Positions 17,168 to 18,206 of a stretch of 18,206 bases of DNA are shown one piece after another. The stretch comes from Rubrivirga sp. GTDB taxonomy: Bacteria; Bacteroidota; Rhodothermia; Rhodothermales; Rubricoccaceae. Position 1 is the first letter of the stretch; each line of letters opens with the position of its first letter. Location: NCBI GenBank assembly GCA_012269805.1, contig JAAXJP010000118.1:2915-21120 (forward strand). The letters are read 5' to 3'. The notes under the pieces are model-generated. The model had not been told where the DNA came from. It saw nothing but the letters and a program-made list of their open reading frames with translations, and searched no databases. The position numbers and the translations under genes are program-made.

Positions 17168-17214
17168 ATTTCTGTGCAGCGTAAAAGCACAAAATATTTC
17201 CCCTTTTGCAAAAA

Positions 17215-17228
17215 GTCTCAAGTGAGAC
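17215..17228. promoter_or_regulatory. Short palindrome GTCTCA-AG-TGAGAC in the divergent intergenic region
   Basis: Two perfect 6-bp arms separated by 2 bp lie about halfway between the two divergent starts, some 80 bp from the regulator ATG and 47 bp before the rightward gene. Its sequence is unrelated to the 25-bp dyad at 17143-17167. It could be a binding site for a second regulator or a promoter-proximal element. I see no clear TAnnTTTG promoter at proper spacing on either side, so its role is open. Confidence 0.35.
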
Positions 17229-17274
17229 ATAAAAGCTTATTTTGATAACTATTAATTCTTATTAACTTCTAGAA

Positions 17275-18036
17275 GTGAAAAATCTCAAGCTAATAGCAAC
17301 TTATGATGCTGCCTTTGATCCTTTAGTATTAGCCGAAAGAATTCAAGGCGTAAGGAGCTCAGAATTTCAGAAGCAACTTTCAAGCTTTAAACGTAAGCAT
17401 CCGAATTTCGACCTGTGTTTTCTTATGGACAGTCATAGGAACTATATTCAATATGTCCAATCCAATGATTCGAATCGTGAACCTATTAATTTGTATCCCG
17501 GTCATCTGATCTCATCATCAATCGATTTCTTAGAATTAACCAAAATCATTGAGAAGAAGCAGTTTGTCGTTTTGTTGGAAAGGGATAAAGTTAATTGGCT
17601 AATCAGCTGGCAAGACTTGAATAAAGCTCCTTTTGTAGATTGGGTTTTTAGTCATATTTCTCTTTTAGAAAAACTTCTAAAATCTCGATTTGAAGAGATT
17701 TTCACCCATCCTTTGGACGCACTTGAATTTCTGAGTGAGGGCAGAAAAAAAAAGGCCTTAGATTTATTTAATGAATTAAAATCTAATGGAGCTGAATTAA
17801 ACGTGATTCAATGCCTTCAACTTTGTGATGTTGGTAAAATAGCCATCAAAAAAGAGCTATTGACAAATTTATCAGAGAGACCCGCTTCAAAAAGCGAACA
17901 AAATAAATTTGTAAAAGACCTCGAAAATCTGAGAAACAGAATCGCCCACGTCACACCAATTATTCAGTCTCGAGGAGAAATCTCAATTCAATTAAAAACA
18001 ATTATCAAGATTCGCCATCTAATACTGAATGTTTAA
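17275..18036 (+). CDS. CBS-like protein with a C-terminal HEPN-type R-N-x3-H motif, possible RNase effector
   Basis: This is the only rightward gene, 253 residues. Residues about 78-121 resemble part of a CBS domain (HLISSSIDFLELTKII, then FVVLLERDKVNWLISWQDL), a fold that often binds adenine nucleotides. The following region is helical. The C-terminal part contains LRNRIAH with R220-N221 and H225, an R-polar-x3-H arrangement typical of HEPN ribonucleases. Such domains act as RNA-cutting effectors in abortive-infection and toxin systems, so an RNA-targeting role gated by nucleotide sensing is conceivable; that is inference. The start is GTG; an in-frame stop at 17263-17265 excludes a longer form and the next ATG is residue 51. 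It diverges from the DISARM operon across 139 bp and may not belong to it. A nine-base A run lies at residues 157-160. Confidence 0.72.
   Translation: MKNLKLIATYDAAFDPLVLAERIQGVRSSEFQKQLSSFKRKHPNFDLCFLMDSHRNYIQYVQSNDSNREPINLYPGHLISSSIDFLELTKIIEKKQFVVLLERDKVNWLISWQDLNKAPFVDWVFSHISLLEKLLKSRFEEIFTHPLDALEFLSEGRKKKALDLFNELKSNGAELNVIQCLQLCDVGKIAIKKELLTNLSERPASKSEQNKFVKDLENLRNRIAHVTPIIQSRGEISIQLKTIIKIRHLILNV
17745..17753 (+). repeat. A9 homopolymer tract inside the HEPN-motif gene
   Basis: Nine consecutive A encode the end of R157 and the lysines K158-K160 (AGA AAA AAA AAG). The tract lies between the CBS-like and HEPN-like parts, so replication or transcriptional slippage there would remove the HEPN motif. 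Runs of this length can slip in AT-rich bacteria, but they also arise by chance in such genomes. Confidence 0.5.
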
Positions 18037-18206
18037 CCCGTTCTGAGTACACCTTTCTTTACGTAGTGATGCAGTCAAAGAATTTCGTAATGATAATTGC
18101 CGCCGAGATGGTGTATGTGAGGTATGCTACGATCATGCGCTCAACGCTTTTATCCCTTTCTTCATTCCTCGTGGGCCATCAATCACATGCCAGTGGGCTA
18201 GAGCTC

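Noticed and set aside
17173..17191. TGTGC-N9-GCACA dyad in the divergent intergenic region
   Set aside because: The arms are only 5 bp with a long spacer, which is expected by chance at this scale.
17241..17270. TTTG followed by TAACTTCT as a promoter for the rightward gene
   Set aside because: The -7 element lacks the TTTG core and would place the transcription start inside or after the GTG start codon.
1..18206. tRNA or rRNA genes, CRISPR arrays, insertion sequences or att-site repeats
   Set aside because: No cloverleaf-like intergenic segment, regularly spaced repeat, transposase or matching terminal repeats were seen. Gaps between genes are all about 210 bp or less.

Overview
The window is an AT-rich, tightly packed bacterial defence island, most likely from a member of the Bacteroidota. 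Three things point that way. The one clear promoter has the form TTTG-N17-TAAATTTG, which fits the Bacteroidota -33/-7 consensus (TTG ... TAnnTTTG). Start codons are preceded by A/T-rich stretches rather than Shine-Dalgarno sequences. The regulator at the right end matches the N-terminal half of WYL-type regulators that are common in this phylum. I cannot name a genus.

Nine genes plus one broken gene read leftward on the minus strand from about 17.1 kb to the left edge. Only the last gene on the right reads rightward. In transcription order the minus-strand genes are: a truncated WYL-family regulator (17135-16701); an internally deleted cytosine methyltransferase remnant (16607-16134); drmE (16137-13378); a NERD nuclease-domain/superfamily 1 helicase gene (13384-11651); drmA (11650-8006); drmB (8013-6055); a complete DNA cytosine-5 methyltransferase, drmMII (5846-4305); mcrB (4219-2420); mcrC (2427-1156); a winged-helix/HNH/HIT fusion (1126-155); and the first 34 codons of a MazG-like pyrophosphohydrolase (103 to beyond the left edge). 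From the methyltransferase remnant to drmB every junction overlaps by 4-8 bp or abuts with no spacer, so this block behaves as one translationally coupled operon. drmMII has its own promoter in the 208-bp gap after drmB.

The core is a class 2 DISARM system (drmE, drmA, drmB, drmMII), which restricts incoming phage or plasmid DNA while the 5mC methyltransferase marks host DNA. The variant is unusual. No phospholipase-D-type drmC is present, and a NERD/helicase gene sits between drmE and drmA. The 5' end of the operon carries two damaged genes (a WYL regulator without its WYL domain, and a methyltransferase without its catalytic core). A perfect 9-bp inverted repeat lies just upstream of the regulator. 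Next to DISARM sits a two-gene McrBC modification-dependent restriction system whose McrB carries an EVE-like reader domain and a G8 homopolymer tract. The juxtaposition of a 5mC-making and a probable modified-cytosine-cutting system raises a self-compatibility question. The HNH/HIT fusion and the MazG-like enzyme trail the McrBC genes.

The divergent gene at 17275-18036 encodes a protein with a CBS-like segment and a C-terminal R-N-x3-H motif of the HEPN ribonuclease type, so it is a candidate abortive-infection effector. The last 170 bp contain no gene I can support.
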